Below, one piece after another: positions 46,701 to 52,098 of a stretch of 64,000 nucleotides of DNA (position 1 is its first letter; each line of letters opens with the position of its first letter). The stretch comes from HXMU1420-13 sp965249965. Its GTDB lineage: Bacteria > Bacteroidota > Rhodothermia > Balneolales > Balneolaceae. Location of the stretch: the NCBI GenBank assembly GCA_965249965.1, contig OZ252262.1, positions 1,736,001 through 1,800,000 of the forward strand, written 5' to 3'. Position numbers and translations under genes: made by a program. The notes beneath the pieces are model-generated. The model had not been told where the DNA came from, did not search any database, and was given only the letters and a program-made list of their open reading frames with translations.

Positions 46701-47678
46701 GTAGATGTAGATGCATTTGCAAACCGTTATGTGTACTTATGGGATCCGATCAATAAACGATATGAACTAAAACTTAACGGATCTATTGATCCTTATACTT
46801 CATTCTTTGTACGTACCGTCCAATCCGGTAACACTGGAAATGTGAATTTACAGTATTCAGATTATTATGCTGAAGTCGCCCCAAAAATAGCACCAAATGT
46901 AGAATTTGAATTCACCTTAACACACAAAGAGACTCAACGCGAAAGTAACTGGGTACTTAAAACAACAGAAGAGGCCAACTCTTTAATCGATCCGCATGAT
47001 GGCTACTATCTTGGATCGTATGCAAGCGAATTCGCGAATCTCTACACCCTGATCGGAGATCAACCGTTATCAATAAATAACTTGCCAAATCAAGCTGAAG
47101 AACTCTTTGAGGTTCCACTTTATCTTGATGCTTCGATAGCAGGAAAATTCGATTTAAGCTGGAATTCTAATCAATTACCTGATGGTTGGACGATTGAACT
47201 TGTTGATTTAAACAGCGGTACTAAGATAGATATTAAGGATCAACATAGTTACAGCTTTGATCATCAACTAAAAGTAAAAGCGAGTCCTAAATCACCAACA
47301 GACCTATATACCTTTGCTTTTGGGAAATCAAAATCAGTAAACCAACCGCAATTCATGTTAAAGGTTAACACTGGTCAAGCTGTTAGCAATGAAGATGATT
47401 TAGGTATTCCACGTGAAGTAGAGCTTTATCAGAACTACCCGAATCCATTTAATCCAAGTTCGGTAATTCGATTTGGGGTTCCTGAACAAGCCCCGGTACA
47501 GCTTGAGGTGTTTGATATTCTGGGCAGAAAAGTGATGACGCTCCTCAATGGGGATGTGAAACAACCGGGCCGATATAACATCAATTTTGATGGAAGAAGC
47601 CTTGCTTCGGGGATGTACATCTATCGTCTGGTGATTGGTAATAAAGTTCTCACCAAAAAAATGACATTAATTAAATAA
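34791..47678 (+). CDS. giant T9SS-exported surface protein: six FG-GAP propellers, about 14 Fn3 domains, type A sorting domain
   Basis: The 4295-residue protein starts at ATG 34791; a TTG 12 bp upstream is possible. A signal peptide (about 1-34, LLGVLLFILMPRNAFAFQ) precedes seven-bladed propellers at about 37-403, 880-1283, 1517-1880, 2089-2454, 2666-3034 and 3234-3597. Blades carry DxDxDG-type loops such as DYDNDGDLD, which bind Ca2+ in relatives. Fn3 domains fill the linkers, including four tandem copies at about 515-880. Residues 3814-4205 are a beta-rich region (GGWYLLSNS, FGNPF, LLGNPYPF). The last 85 residues (ELYQNYPNPFNPSSVIRFGV to LTKKMTLIK) are a T9SS type A sorting domain. It probably acts outside the cell in adhesion or polymer binding. 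Two downstream genes follow closely. Confidence 0.96.
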   Translation: MRISATIGEQIRTAFCGGLLGVLLFILMPRNAFAFQVDSLQQVQSLDGLAQSILKFGDYDGDGDLDLIIAGTNSSSTPTTKLYKNTNGTFTEDTNSSITGFNYPGLSWGDIDGDGDLDFAISGNTSTGFQAKLYLNDGSAVFTEASSDPFYDAYWGNMELGDLDNDGDLDVFQTGLQSNGQRVAEIFWNDGSGNFTIDTNNSFTGTGDGETPLADVDNDGDLDILLSGYIDAGGNITQVHLNDGTGNFSLSQSLQGVASNGMDFGDYDNDGDLDLILTGLDYNASARRAYIYENDGTGNFAIDATNTIASASSSNAKWGDYDHDGDLDLIVSGFSDDSIRETYIYTNNGTGSMTYTSNGAITGSEEGYVDWADLDGDGFLEVAITGWDGSTRMTKIYQNIRMQANAVPTAPTNLQATVLGDSVSFSWNAATDTDGGPLSYALFYHNSDSSKYIIPAFSDTTNGFRRVNGFRNLGMTTTHKIAKTNIPYGSFSWGVQAIDGAGKPSAFSKSTVNIQPQTPTNLNALRNELSVDLTWTANTTDSVEYYVIYKEDNNSGQIDSIATSSTNSFTYSGLNYGNTYDFYVAARTTAGVKSDRSDSVEIVVPSLDAPSGLTFTRNELSVDLEWNSVQGVSVDYYIIYKEDNNSGQVDSLGFSSDTTFTFSGLSYGNTYDFYVAAKTTAGVISDRSDSVEIVVPTLNAPSGLTFTRNELSVDLEWNSVQGVSVDYYIIYRELNNSGQIDSLGFSSNISFTYTGLDYGNTYDFYVAAKTTAGVTSDRSDSVEFVVPSLNAPQNLQFTRNKLSVDLSWQSVNNVSVDYYVIYKEEDNSGQIDSLGFSNDTTFTYAGLDYSKIYDFYVATRTTSGKLSNRSDSVEFEMPAVGVFSLDAVDSTGFQKVGTFNGITHFDFADYDLDGDFDMLAVGYDTLSGFQLKVFDNDGEGNFSNSNFSVSQIDGSDPELTSVKWVDANLDNLPDIFFNGFNGGGTNTKLYLSNGDGTFNDSNLDLINTYSKDAYLWMDFDTDGDDDLLLYGNELSGSSAIRLYLNDGYGNLAVEDSTLFTTNYGVEGGDRYPVVFPPFEMFDYDNDRDKDLVALTEGTFTISIFENQGGLNFVKDNTVPFDAINAEVIEIADVNNDGYMDIMFAGNDNSENPKTQLYLNNSTGNSYSSGLIKYTGFTFPGLTDSDIKIRDLNNNNAAVEFILAGDSAGVPVTRVYSNLVEETGVFEIGKSVYFENGELLGLKDANIRILDLDNDNDLDVFINGNVLPNQSGDYTGRVYYYKNTTASNIPAIDNTVVYAPSASIVNDSLKIGDLPSYSNYSFYLYNTDLSKYFITPKANTVTGFRTIPDRAQVEFYLHGGNYDTDLELSHKFERKNFPGGTYTLGVQGIRKESRIGGAFKTTTVKFGPLAPQNVVSNVDSANFAVTLTWSQNPGTNTDKYVIYQTFDTLLTASAYDLNTYDYSAITVGETTDTTFTVNSVPANKNLYYYVAAFTNDNSISPQFSELSEVDSVLITTEPFEETTNSITGVVLGATTWGDYDDDGDLDVVVTGTTGNGNVGAIAELWDNDGSGNFSKNTSVSSTLVGAYRSGAAFGDYDNDGFLDLVIIGYNTSNVGTTTLYHNEGDGTFSVVSNTGFGNGAWASASWGDYNNDGFLDLFIGGLSGSGTRFNIIYENNGDGTFSDANAGFLGSAGGDFVHADYDNDGDLDVALAGYTNSGNAQSKFYRNDNGTYNEVSGISSLLLANDNATMEWGDFDNDGDLDMFNAGGGSAKILLNDGSGGLSESGLSFTGVSSGSADWTDYDLDGDLDLFYSGNNGGSQSYLYENNGDGTFTENTTLDFTVAETGTVDWVDVDNDGDADLFVTGNLGTGATNSILYRNFITNTNSAPSTPINLSHTFSTNKLTLNWDSATDSEGGPISYSLYLVNDDSTGYLISPESNVSNGYRRTIGLGNSGITNSQTFNFPFPPNGNFTWYLQAIDAAGLTSGFASASFTETNTYVSPQIPENVTTTIGNLEVTLSWDSNTQEYFETFKIYQENDSTVVPSNVIANISDTSYSVTGLLFETDYHYYISAVDSFGVESALSVRQDVFFEGSFSVKDDSTLTGVRFGATAWGDYDNDGDLDVVITGTTNGGNNGAIAELYDNDGSGNFTKNTAVSSTLIEAYRSGADFGDYDNDGFLDLIIIGYNSSGTGTTTLYHNNGDGTFSSVNNTGFTNGAWASAAWADYNNDGYLDVLLGGIPSSGPRFNTIYRNNGDGTFSDANAGILGSAGGDFVFADYDNDGDLDVGIAGMTDAGYAQSRFYRNDAGTFNEVSTVSLYANDNATMEWSDFDNDGDLDLFNSGNASAQILINDGNGSLTNSGISLTGVWDGAADWNDYDLDGDLDLMYIGNNGGPLHNFYQNNGDGSFTKVTTIPFENLTLGTVDFVDIDNDGDADAVNIGFDGGSSKAIIYNNKAENFAGSNTPPTIPNSLTQSISQNEVTLSWTPSTDAEGGPITYSVYLVNDDSSGFMLSPESDTTNGYRKVIGMGNSERTTSHVFNFPTPPNGDFSWFVQAVDAAGLTSDFVGSSFSLNTTYTSPEIPSNITSTINERAVTFSWDSVAQDYFGSFNIYQETDSSSSPSNLIASLTDTSYTVSGLSYDTNYYFYITNKDLFDQESDPAIRQDIFIQGNLTLQNDTTFTGVHLGATAWGDYDNDGDLDLVITGTTNGGNSGAIAELYDNDGSGNFTKNTAVSDTLVGAYRSGAAFGDYDNDGYNDLVIIGYNSSGTGTTSLYKNNGDGTFSTINNTGFEGGGWASASWGDYNNDGLIDLLIGGLPSSGTRFNTIYKNNGDGTFSDANAGFVGTAGGSFTAADYDNDGDLDVVLSGRGNFGGDVGKFYKNVNGSFIENEVLSQQLFFSDNAFFKWVDYDDDGDFDLFMTGNGATRMLINDGSGGLSNSGLSFSSVYQGAADFSDYDFDGDMDVFYSGNFGGRQAYFYESDGDGTFTSNTNYDFPKTEQGTNDWVDVDNDGKPELFITGISSSGDRIATLYENITSGSNSTPSTPTNLTTTVGDGITTFSWDPSSDVEGSGISYNVFVYNQDSTTAVTPFDSDTTSGVRRLIEMGNAGIDTSYSILMNTGNYRWGVQAVDATGSSSTFSKTSTSITIQAAVDSISSTVDGTSVTLTWIPADGTIDFYTVYKINESAVSDSIGTISDTTFTISNLDRDETFYFSVKATSSAGITSTFSPLASAFIDPYYSEVSILSSNPGSSEQYSSFADTDNDDDFDLIIAGSNLYPRFYQNTLNDTLLYSSDISSDFEEFTNSGAVISFADYDNDADLDVLISGNRYISGYIFSSILYKNNGNNDFTNVGAGLVGISNGVHAWGDYDNDGDLDLFLGGYKYGWDGESKLYENKNGSFIADSVTSFPNGRTFDAEWGDIDNDRDIDLVICNENETSIFRNNGQGGLIKDPTTLQYLGYDCSLSMADYDNDKDLDLLVFGTASYYSTPQTILYKNDGSGTFSNSGNSFSNIASGDSDWGDFDLDGDLDILISGYTSLYYGWSTTKIYINDGIDSFSEITIATSNGAENGAINFVDIDNDQDLDIFLSGSSGARYFKNAVNTTISAPASPSNIQHRLYADTLRISWDPSSDANSEPITYEVMVALNDTGLVTPLSSDSSNGTRRLRQRGNAEFNNSFDIIGLNTGTYKVGIQSINGASIASEFELSEAKVGSYVDFSDSLFYMDTDSVLVFNPLVYHPSGDSSFTFSLKSGDGGTVFIDENNNNVVDAGEALSQGQTYYYADIQSDSIKYVSSVGRYDESPLNFSSIIYPGSATPSILTLDQTPSISGTADQGGWYLLSNSMDTPVGTYLENVWTQGAVNADTDTGTPNLYTFSQDSAKYIPLTTDLDTTKLAAGTGLLAYLFPDDNYNDSEGPVDGGWPKELSNFGNPFDNSVEIPVRNVDVDGSSTTTGSEGFALLGNPYPFTISVDSLVTELVDVDAFANRYVYLWDPINKRYELKLNGSIDPYTSFFVRTVQSGNTGNVNLQYSDYYAEVAPKIAPNVEFEFTLTHKETQRESNWVLKTTEEANSLIDPHDGYYLGSYASEFANLYTLIGDQPLSINNLPNQAEELFEVPLYLDASIAGKFDLSWNSNQLPDGWTIELVDLNSGTKIDIKDQHSYSFDHQLKVKASPKSPTDLYTFAFGKSKSVNQPQFMLKVNTGQAVSNEDDLGIPREVELYQNYPNPFNPSSVIRFGVPEQAPVQLEVFDILGRKVMTLLNGDVKQPGRYNINFDGRSLASGMYIYRLVIGNKVLTKKMTLIK
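36339..37430 (+). repeat. four tandem Fn3 repeats with an exact 273-bp period
   Basis: The motif NELSVDL/NKLSVDL is encoded at 36366, 36639, 36912 and 37185, each exactly 273 bp (91 residues) apart. Shared long stretches such as GQIDSLGFS and YGNTYDFYVAA in all units, and near-identical DNA in units 2 and 3, indicate recent tandem duplication. Confidence 0.9.
39340..43890 (+). repeat. 1728-bp higher-order repeat (propeller plus two Fn3), two full units and a third propeller
   Basis: The first blade (DYD-DGDLD) is encoded at 39399, 41127 and 42855; the FSDANAG motif at 39831, 41559 and 43287. Both sets are exactly 1728 bp apart. Near the last blade the spacing drifts by 6 bp (40341, 42063, 43797) and returns to 1728 at the following Fn3. 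The unit is 576 residues. Confidence 0.88.
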
Positions 47679-47690
47679 GGAGGAATTGCA

Positions 47691-48119
47691 ATGCATTCGA
47701 TTAAAAAACAACACCGAACCTGCCATTTTTGTAATTCCGAAGAAGGAAAACCACGCCCGGTTGGCAACTTTATTGTGGAGCTAAAAGAGGTAGATGTTTT
47801 GGGCACAAAAAAATTAGCCTGCCAAAGCTGCCATAGAAAAACGCTCAGAATTTTAAACAACGAAAACCCAACAACTATGAAACCAACTCTTTATAACCGA
47901 CTTCAAAAAATTGGAATACGTTTTGCAAGCCTGTTTATCATGCTGATTTTCAATACGGCCATGTTATTTGCTCAAGGCCCTCCGGGTTTACCTGGTTTCC
48001 CGGATAACCCAGATCCGGCGCCGATTGATGGTGGATTAAGTTTACTTGCAGCAGCAGGTGGAGCGTATGCAATAAAAAAATTACGGGATAAACGAAATGG
48101 AGAAGAAGAGTTAGAGTGA
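47691..48119 (+). CDS. zinc-ribbon plus internal signal segment plus PID-CTERM-like tail, small protein
   Basis: AAGGAGGAATTGCA before ATG 47691 gives the clearest ribosome-binding site in the area, 12 bp after the giant gene. The 142 residues have two parts. Residues 1-60 look like a zinc ribbon: CHFC (about 11-14) and CQSC (about 44-47). Then MKPTLYNRLQKIGIRFASLF leads a signal-peptide-like stretch ending LFAQ, then a Pro-rich GPPGLPGFPDNPDPAP, PIDGGLSLLAAAGGAYAIKK and the basic tail LRDKRNGEEELE. The end matches the layout of PID-CTERM-type sorting tails in Bacteroidota. An internal ATG at 47878 could start a normal secreted form of 80 residues. It is probably co-transcribed with the giant gene. 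Confidence 0.75.
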   Translation: MHSIKKQHRTCHFCNSEEGKPRPVGNFIVELKEVDVLGTKKLACQSCHRKTLRILNNENPTTMKPTLYNRLQKIGIRFASLFIMLIFNTAMLFAQGPPGLPGFPDNPDPAPIDGGLSLLAAAGGAYAIKKLRDKRNGEEELE

Positions 48120-48159
48120 TACTTTTTAGTTCACTATTCTCAAATGCTCTTAAAGATAT

Positions 48160-48192
48160 AACCCCGGTTCACCTTGTGGATCGGGGTTTTTT
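48160..48192 (+). terminator. intrinsic terminator after the small protein gene
   Basis: AACCCCG pairs with CGGGGTT around a 15-nt loop that can extend the stem (GTTCACC.../GGAT), followed by a run of T. It ends the giant-gene transcription unit, so the next gene needs its own promoter. Confidence 0.85.
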
Positions 48193-48300
48193 ATTACACA
48201 AAGAAAAAGTCTTTTCGTTGGTACAATTTTCTATTCTTAATTACTTTATTTAGAAGTGTCAGCATTATCAAAGACTAGATCATAATCGAGCTAAAATGTC

Positions 48301-49968
48301 GTGAAGAAGCCATCCACACTATATACAAAAAGCGGTCGAATTAATATTGCCTATCAGGTTTTTGGTTCCGGACCAGTCGACCTGGTGTATATACCCGGGT
48401 GGGTCTCCAATATCGATTTGATGTGGGATTGCCCCGAATTAGTCCATTTTTTTGAAGAACTAGGGAAAATCGCACGTGTAATTTTGTTTGATAAACGAGG
48501 CACCGGTTTATCAGATCGGGTAGTTGACCTTTCCACGATAGAAGAACGAATGGATGATATTCGCGCAGTAATGGACGCGGTTGGATCAGAAAAAGCAATT
48601 CTCTTTGGTCATTCAGAAGGGGGCTCTGTTTCGGCGCTGTTTTCTGCTACGTATCCAAACCGAACCCTGGCACTGATCGCATTTGGCATTTTTGCAAAAA
48701 GAAGACATGCAACAAATTATCCATGGGCGCCAACTGATGAAGAAAGGCAGAAAGTGTACGATATGATTGAGCACAGTTGGGGGAGTGGAGATATGCAGTT
48801 AGATTCTTTAGCGCCATCAAAAGCAAATGATCCAATATTTATGGAATGGTTAGCAAATTATTTCAGATCAGGAGCTAGCCCATCGGCTGCCTTAGTATTA
48901 ACGAAAATGAATACTCAGGTTGATATCATTGATATTTTAGGCTCAATCAAGGTGCCTACGCTTATTATGCAGCGCACGAATGATATCGATGTAAAAATTG
49001 AAGAAGGTAGATTTATTGCAGAGCGCATCGAAGGAGCAAGATTTGTAGAATTTGATGGCGCCGATCATCTGTTCTGGGCAGGGAATACGGAAGAAATCGT
49101 AAATGAAATGAAATCATTTATTTCTTCAATGAGACCTATTAAAAACCATAAGAAGCAGCTTTTCACATTTCTCAAAGCCAAGGTTAAACTACTTAACGAA
49201 AATGAAAAAAATATCTGGGGTTTGGTCGGTCAATTTATTGGGCAGTATAGAGGCAAAGTATTATCGTTTGATAAGGACTCTTTTATTGCTGTATTCGAAG
49301 GTCCGAGTAAAGCAGCACATTGCAGCTTAAGTCTGGTAGATGCCGTTTCAAAAAAAGAAGCAAAACTGAAAATTGGGATTTATATCAAAGAGGCCTCTAT
49401 AGAAGACGCGGGTTCAGATAATGAGTCCATAGATATTCAGTTTAACTCTATTTTGGCTGATTCTGGTTACAATGAAGTGATTACGACCGAGACCGTTAAA
49501 AATCTGCTATCCGGAGCCGGTTTGAAATTCTATTCAATGGATGATTCAATTCAAAACAATGAGACCCCTAATTTATATATAATTCGAGATTCAGCGTTGG
49601 AAGATAACTTTCAGGTTGATGCATTTTTAGGGGAGATTCCCCTAAAAGGGTCGCTATTGGAAACCGTATTTCATAGTATTGATAATCACTTAAATGACGA
49701 GAACTACAGCGTCGAGATTTTAAGCCGTGAAGTTGGAATGAGTGAGCGTCAGCTTCAACGAAAGCTAAAACAGATCACGAATAAAACTCCAAATCAGTTA
49801 ATCACTTCTGTTCGGTTACATCGTGCAAAAGAGCTTTTAATTACCGGTAAAAGTAATATTTCAGAAGCCTGTTATGAAACTGGTTTTTCATCTCCCTCAT
49901 ATTTTACAAGTCGATTTAAGAAAGAATTCGGCAAAACTCCGACGGAATATTTAAAATCGTTCGCTTAA
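48301..49968 (+). CDS. alpha/beta-hydrolase, degenerate class III cyclase-like domain and AraC HTH in one protein
   Basis: The 555-residue protein starts at GTG 48301. Residues 1-275 are an alpha/beta-hydrolase of the type normally fused to adenylate cyclases (IAYQVFGSGPVDLVYIPGWVSN, FDKRGTGLSDR, EERMDDIRAVMDAVGSE), with nucleophile Ser105 in GHSEGG, an acid near Asp228/Asp230 and His256 in GADHLFW. Residues about 285-425 resemble a class III cyclase (YRGKVLSFDKDSFIAVFEGPSKAAHC; NEVITTETVKNLLSGAGLKF), but the DIVGST metal motif is replaced by KAKVKL, so it should be inactive. Residues 450-555 are an AraC HTH (SERQLQRKLKQITNKTPN, GFSSPSYFTSRFKKEFGKTP). It may bind an ester or nucleotide ligand and regulate genes. 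No membrane segment is seen. Confidence 0.88.
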   Translation: MKKPSTLYTKSGRINIAYQVFGSGPVDLVYIPGWVSNIDLMWDCPELVHFFEELGKIARVILFDKRGTGLSDRVVDLSTIEERMDDIRAVMDAVGSEKAILFGHSEGGSVSALFSATYPNRTLALIAFGIFAKRRHATNYPWAPTDEERQKVYDMIEHSWGSGDMQLDSLAPSKANDPIFMEWLANYFRSGASPSAALVLTKMNTQVDIIDILGSIKVPTLIMQRTNDIDVKIEEGRFIAERIEGARFVEFDGADHLFWAGNTEEIVNEMKSFISSMRPIKNHKKQLFTFLKAKVKLLNENEKNIWGLVGQFIGQYRGKVLSFDKDSFIAVFEGPSKAAHCSLSLVDAVSKKEAKLKIGIYIKEASIEDAGSDNESIDIQFNSILADSGYNEVITTETVKNLLSGAGLKFYSMDDSIQNNETPNLYIIRDSALEDNFQVDAFLGEIPLKGSLLETVFHSIDNHLNDENYSVEILSREVGMSERQLQRKLKQITNKTPNQLITSVRLHRAKELLITGKSNISEACYETGFSSPSYFTSRFKKEFGKTPTEYLKSFA

Positions 49969-50158
49969 GAATGGTGTCGGATTTTTAAAAACCTGTCGGT
50001 TTATTCATAGTCAGATAGGCGGAAATGAGAAATCATTTGCCGTTTTCTTAGTAGCCCATCTTCGCTTTAACTAGTTATTGTGTTAATAGGGAAATCACAG
50101 TTTCGAACTGAGTTCTCAACACACTTTTTAAAAACGGAAATAAAAAATAAAGTAAAAG

Positions 50159-50569
50159 ATGAGAAAACAACGTTTAATGGTTCTGCTGTTTGTAGCAATT
50201 TTCGGGATAAGCTGCTCAACAAACACAGAAAATTTAGTAACAGCCCCTGAAGACGACGACAATAACGAGCCAATTGTTGGACTTAGTTATGCAACGGATA
50301 TACAGCCGATTTTCAATTCTAATTGTTCAAACTGCCATGGTTCCAGTGGGGGAGTAAGTCTTACGTCCTATGCTGCACTGATGGGTAGCGTTGGAAATAA
50401 TTACGGTGAAAACGTTGTGGTTCCTGGTAATGCTGATGCCAGTGGATTGGTGGATAAAATTGAACCAAATCCAACACATGGAGCTAGAATGCCAACAAAT
50501 GGAACGCTAACTCTAACTGAAATTCAATCAATCCGTGCCTGGATTAATGAGGGCGCGCAAAATAATTAA
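50159..50569 (+). CDS. c-type cytochrome-like lipoprotein
   Basis: The 136-residue protein has a lipoprotein signal (MVLLFVAIFGISCS, lipidated Cys19) and an acidic linker (APEDDDNNEP). The heme motif CSNCH (Cys56, Cys59, His60) lies in YATDIQPIFNSNCSNCHGSSGG, the start typical of the planctomycete-type cytochrome domain. The distal MPTNGTLTLTEIQSIRAWINEGAQ is the usual end of this fold, with the Met of MPTNG a possible axial ligand. It starts a three-gene set with a YceI-like gene 9 bp after and a DUF5777 gene, suggesting an envelope redox or lipid-related function. Donor and acceptor are unknown. Confidence 0.88.
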   Translation: MRKQRLMVLLFVAIFGISCSTNTENLVTAPEDDDNNEPIVGLSYATDIQPIFNSNCSNCHGSSGGVSLTSYAALMGSVGNNYGENVVVPGNADASGLVDKIEPNPTHGARMPTNGTLTLTEIQSIRAWINEGAQNN

Positions 50570-50578
50570 GGGGAAGGT

Positions 50579-51127
50579 ATGAAGAGTTCATTTTTAACAA
50601 TTTTATTGGCACTGTTTGCTGTTTCTATCAGCAATGCCCAAAGCTATTATACAGAATCGGGGACCGCAGTTTTTCATTCAAAAGTGCCTTTGCATTCATT
50701 TACAGGTACCTCAGAAAACTTAACGGGTCTCATAAACCTAGATAATGGAACCGTTGATTTTTATCTCGATCTCGCCACCTTAGATACCGGCAATGGTAAA
50801 CGAGATAAGGACATGAAATTGACCCTGGATGTAGAAAATCATCCTTTTGGTGAATTTTTTGGGAAGCTTGTTTCAGATTTTGATGCAACCAAATCAGGTC
50901 CACAGACAGCAATTGTAGAGGGTACATTTAAAATTCATGGAAATCAGCAAGATGTTCGGATCGAAGGAGAACTTTCTAAGGGTGGCGATCAAATCAGGTT
51001 AAATGCCAGTTGGATTTTAAGACTGGAAGATTACGATATAGTGCCACCATCCCTTTTATTTGTAAAGGTTGATCAAGAGCAGGAAATTGAAATTAATGCT
51101 GTTTTAAGCTTACAAAGTGAGTCATGA
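50579..51127 (+). CDS. YceI-family periplasmic protein
   Basis: The 182 residues have a signal peptide (MKSSFLTILLALFAVSISNAQ) and a lipocalin-like YceI barrel. AVFHSKVPLHSFTGTSENLTGLINLDNGTVDFYLDLATLDTGNGKRDKDMKL is the family pattern, including the conserved R/KD of NGKRDKDM. YceI proteins bind isoprenoid or quinone-like lipids. It is 9 bp after the cytochrome gene and overlaps the DUF5777 gene by 4 bp (ATGA). The order cytochrome-YceI-DUF5777 suggests a common pathway using a lipid or quinone carrier. Confidence 0.9.
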   Translation: MKSSFLTILLALFAVSISNAQSYYTESGTAVFHSKVPLHSFTGTSENLTGLINLDNGTVDFYLDLATLDTGNGKRDKDMKLTLDVENHPFGEFFGKLVSDFDATKSGPQTAIVEGTFKIHGNQQDVRIEGELSKGGDQIRLNASWILRLEDYDIVPPSLLFVKVDQEQEIEINAVLSLQSES

Positions 51128-51978
51128 AATCAATTAGCTTAATTCTGTTATTCAATGTATGTATGGCACATGTTGTTTTTGCGCAAATGGAGCGGCGGAA
51201 AACCATTACAGACGAGCCTGTAGAAGTGTTTTTAACCATGTCACTGATCTCCATGGCAACTACTTCAAATCTTGATCAGCACAATATGAATTCAACCATT
51301 ATGCATAATTTTGGCTTGGTTAGCAGTGGAATCGAAGAATTCTGGGGCTTGGATCAAGGGGCTGCAGTAAGGCTCGGCTTCGATTATGGAATCACGGATC
51401 GGCTGTCGGTTGGGATTGGGCGAACCAGCCGCGAGGATAATGTTGATCTGAGGTTTAAGTACACATTGCTTCAACAAATGAAATCCGATAAAATTCCAGT
51501 GGAAGTATCTATAAAAGGGGATTTGGGAATCAATACTCAGGAAGAACGACGTTTCGATTTCTCAAACCAGGATCGGTTAAATATGTTTGGTTCAATAGCG
51601 GTGGCTAGAAAATTTAGTGAGGCCTTAAGCCTTCAAATAGCGCCGATGGTTTCTCATTTTAATACCGTAGTAATTGAAACTGATGATCAAAATCCAAAAC
51701 ACACGCATTTTGGAACAGGAATTGGAGGGGAATATCGGCTAAGTCTCAAACATTCCTTTTCCTTCGAATATTTTGCATTGCTTGGCGACAAAACTGAAGG
51801 GCTTAAAAATCCAATGGCGATATCCTGGCAAATTGATACTGGCGGTCACGTGTTTCAAATGTTTTTTATGAATGGAAATTGGTTTACCGAGCAGCATCTT
51901 TTAGCCCGTACTACCAACGATTTCTTTGCAAGAGATTTCAGATTGGGATTTAATGTGAATAGAGTGTTTGGTTTATAG
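51124..51978 (+). CDS. DUF5777-family outer-membrane beta-barrel protein
   Basis: The 284 residues have a signal peptide (about 1-21, MAHVVFAQ). The family start FLTMSLISMATTSNLDQHNMNSTIMHNFGLV is followed by amphipathic strands (GAAVRLGFDYGITDRLSVGIGRTSREDNVDLRFKY). The C-terminal HLLARTTNDFFARDFRLGFNVNRVFGL is typical. Function is unknown; the neighbouring cytochrome and YceI-like genes are translationally linked, so it may be their outer-membrane partner. A terminator follows at 52021. Confidence 0.88.
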   Translation: MKSISLILLFNVCMAHVVFAQMERRKTITDEPVEVFLTMSLISMATTSNLDQHNMNSTIMHNFGLVSSGIEEFWGLDQGAAVRLGFDYGITDRLSVGIGRTSREDNVDLRFKYTLLQQMKSDKIPVEVSIKGDLGINTQEERRFDFSNQDRLNMFGSIAVARKFSEALSLQIAPMVSHFNTVVIETDDQNPKHTHFGTGIGGEYRLSLKHSFSFEYFALLGDKTEGLKNPMAISWQIDTGGHVFQMFFMNGNWFTEQHLLARTTNDFFARDFRLGFNVNRVFGL

Positions 51979-52020
51979 TATATGTAGAACCATAAAACTA
52001 GATCAAGAGAGCATCCCGAA

Positions 52021-52050
52021 GCCTGATTTAGATTCTAAATCGGGCTTTTT
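52021..52050. terminator. intrinsic terminator between convergent genes
   Basis: GCCTGATTTAG pairs with CTAAATCGGGC (one G-T pair) around ATT and is followed by five T on the plus strand. It closes the cytochrome-YceI-DUF5777 unit; the minus strand (DHOD-like side) lacks a comparable T-tract. Confidence 0.88.
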
Positions 52051-52098
52051 ATGGATTATAAAAAATTAGATAGCCTCGAATCTGATAGCTAAGTTATT

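Noticed and set aside
34791..47678. Regularly spaced repeats that might suggest a CRISPR array or satellite DNA
   Set aside because: All repeats are in one open frame and correspond to FG-GAP blades and Fn3 domains; no short identical repeat/spacer pattern and no cas genes.
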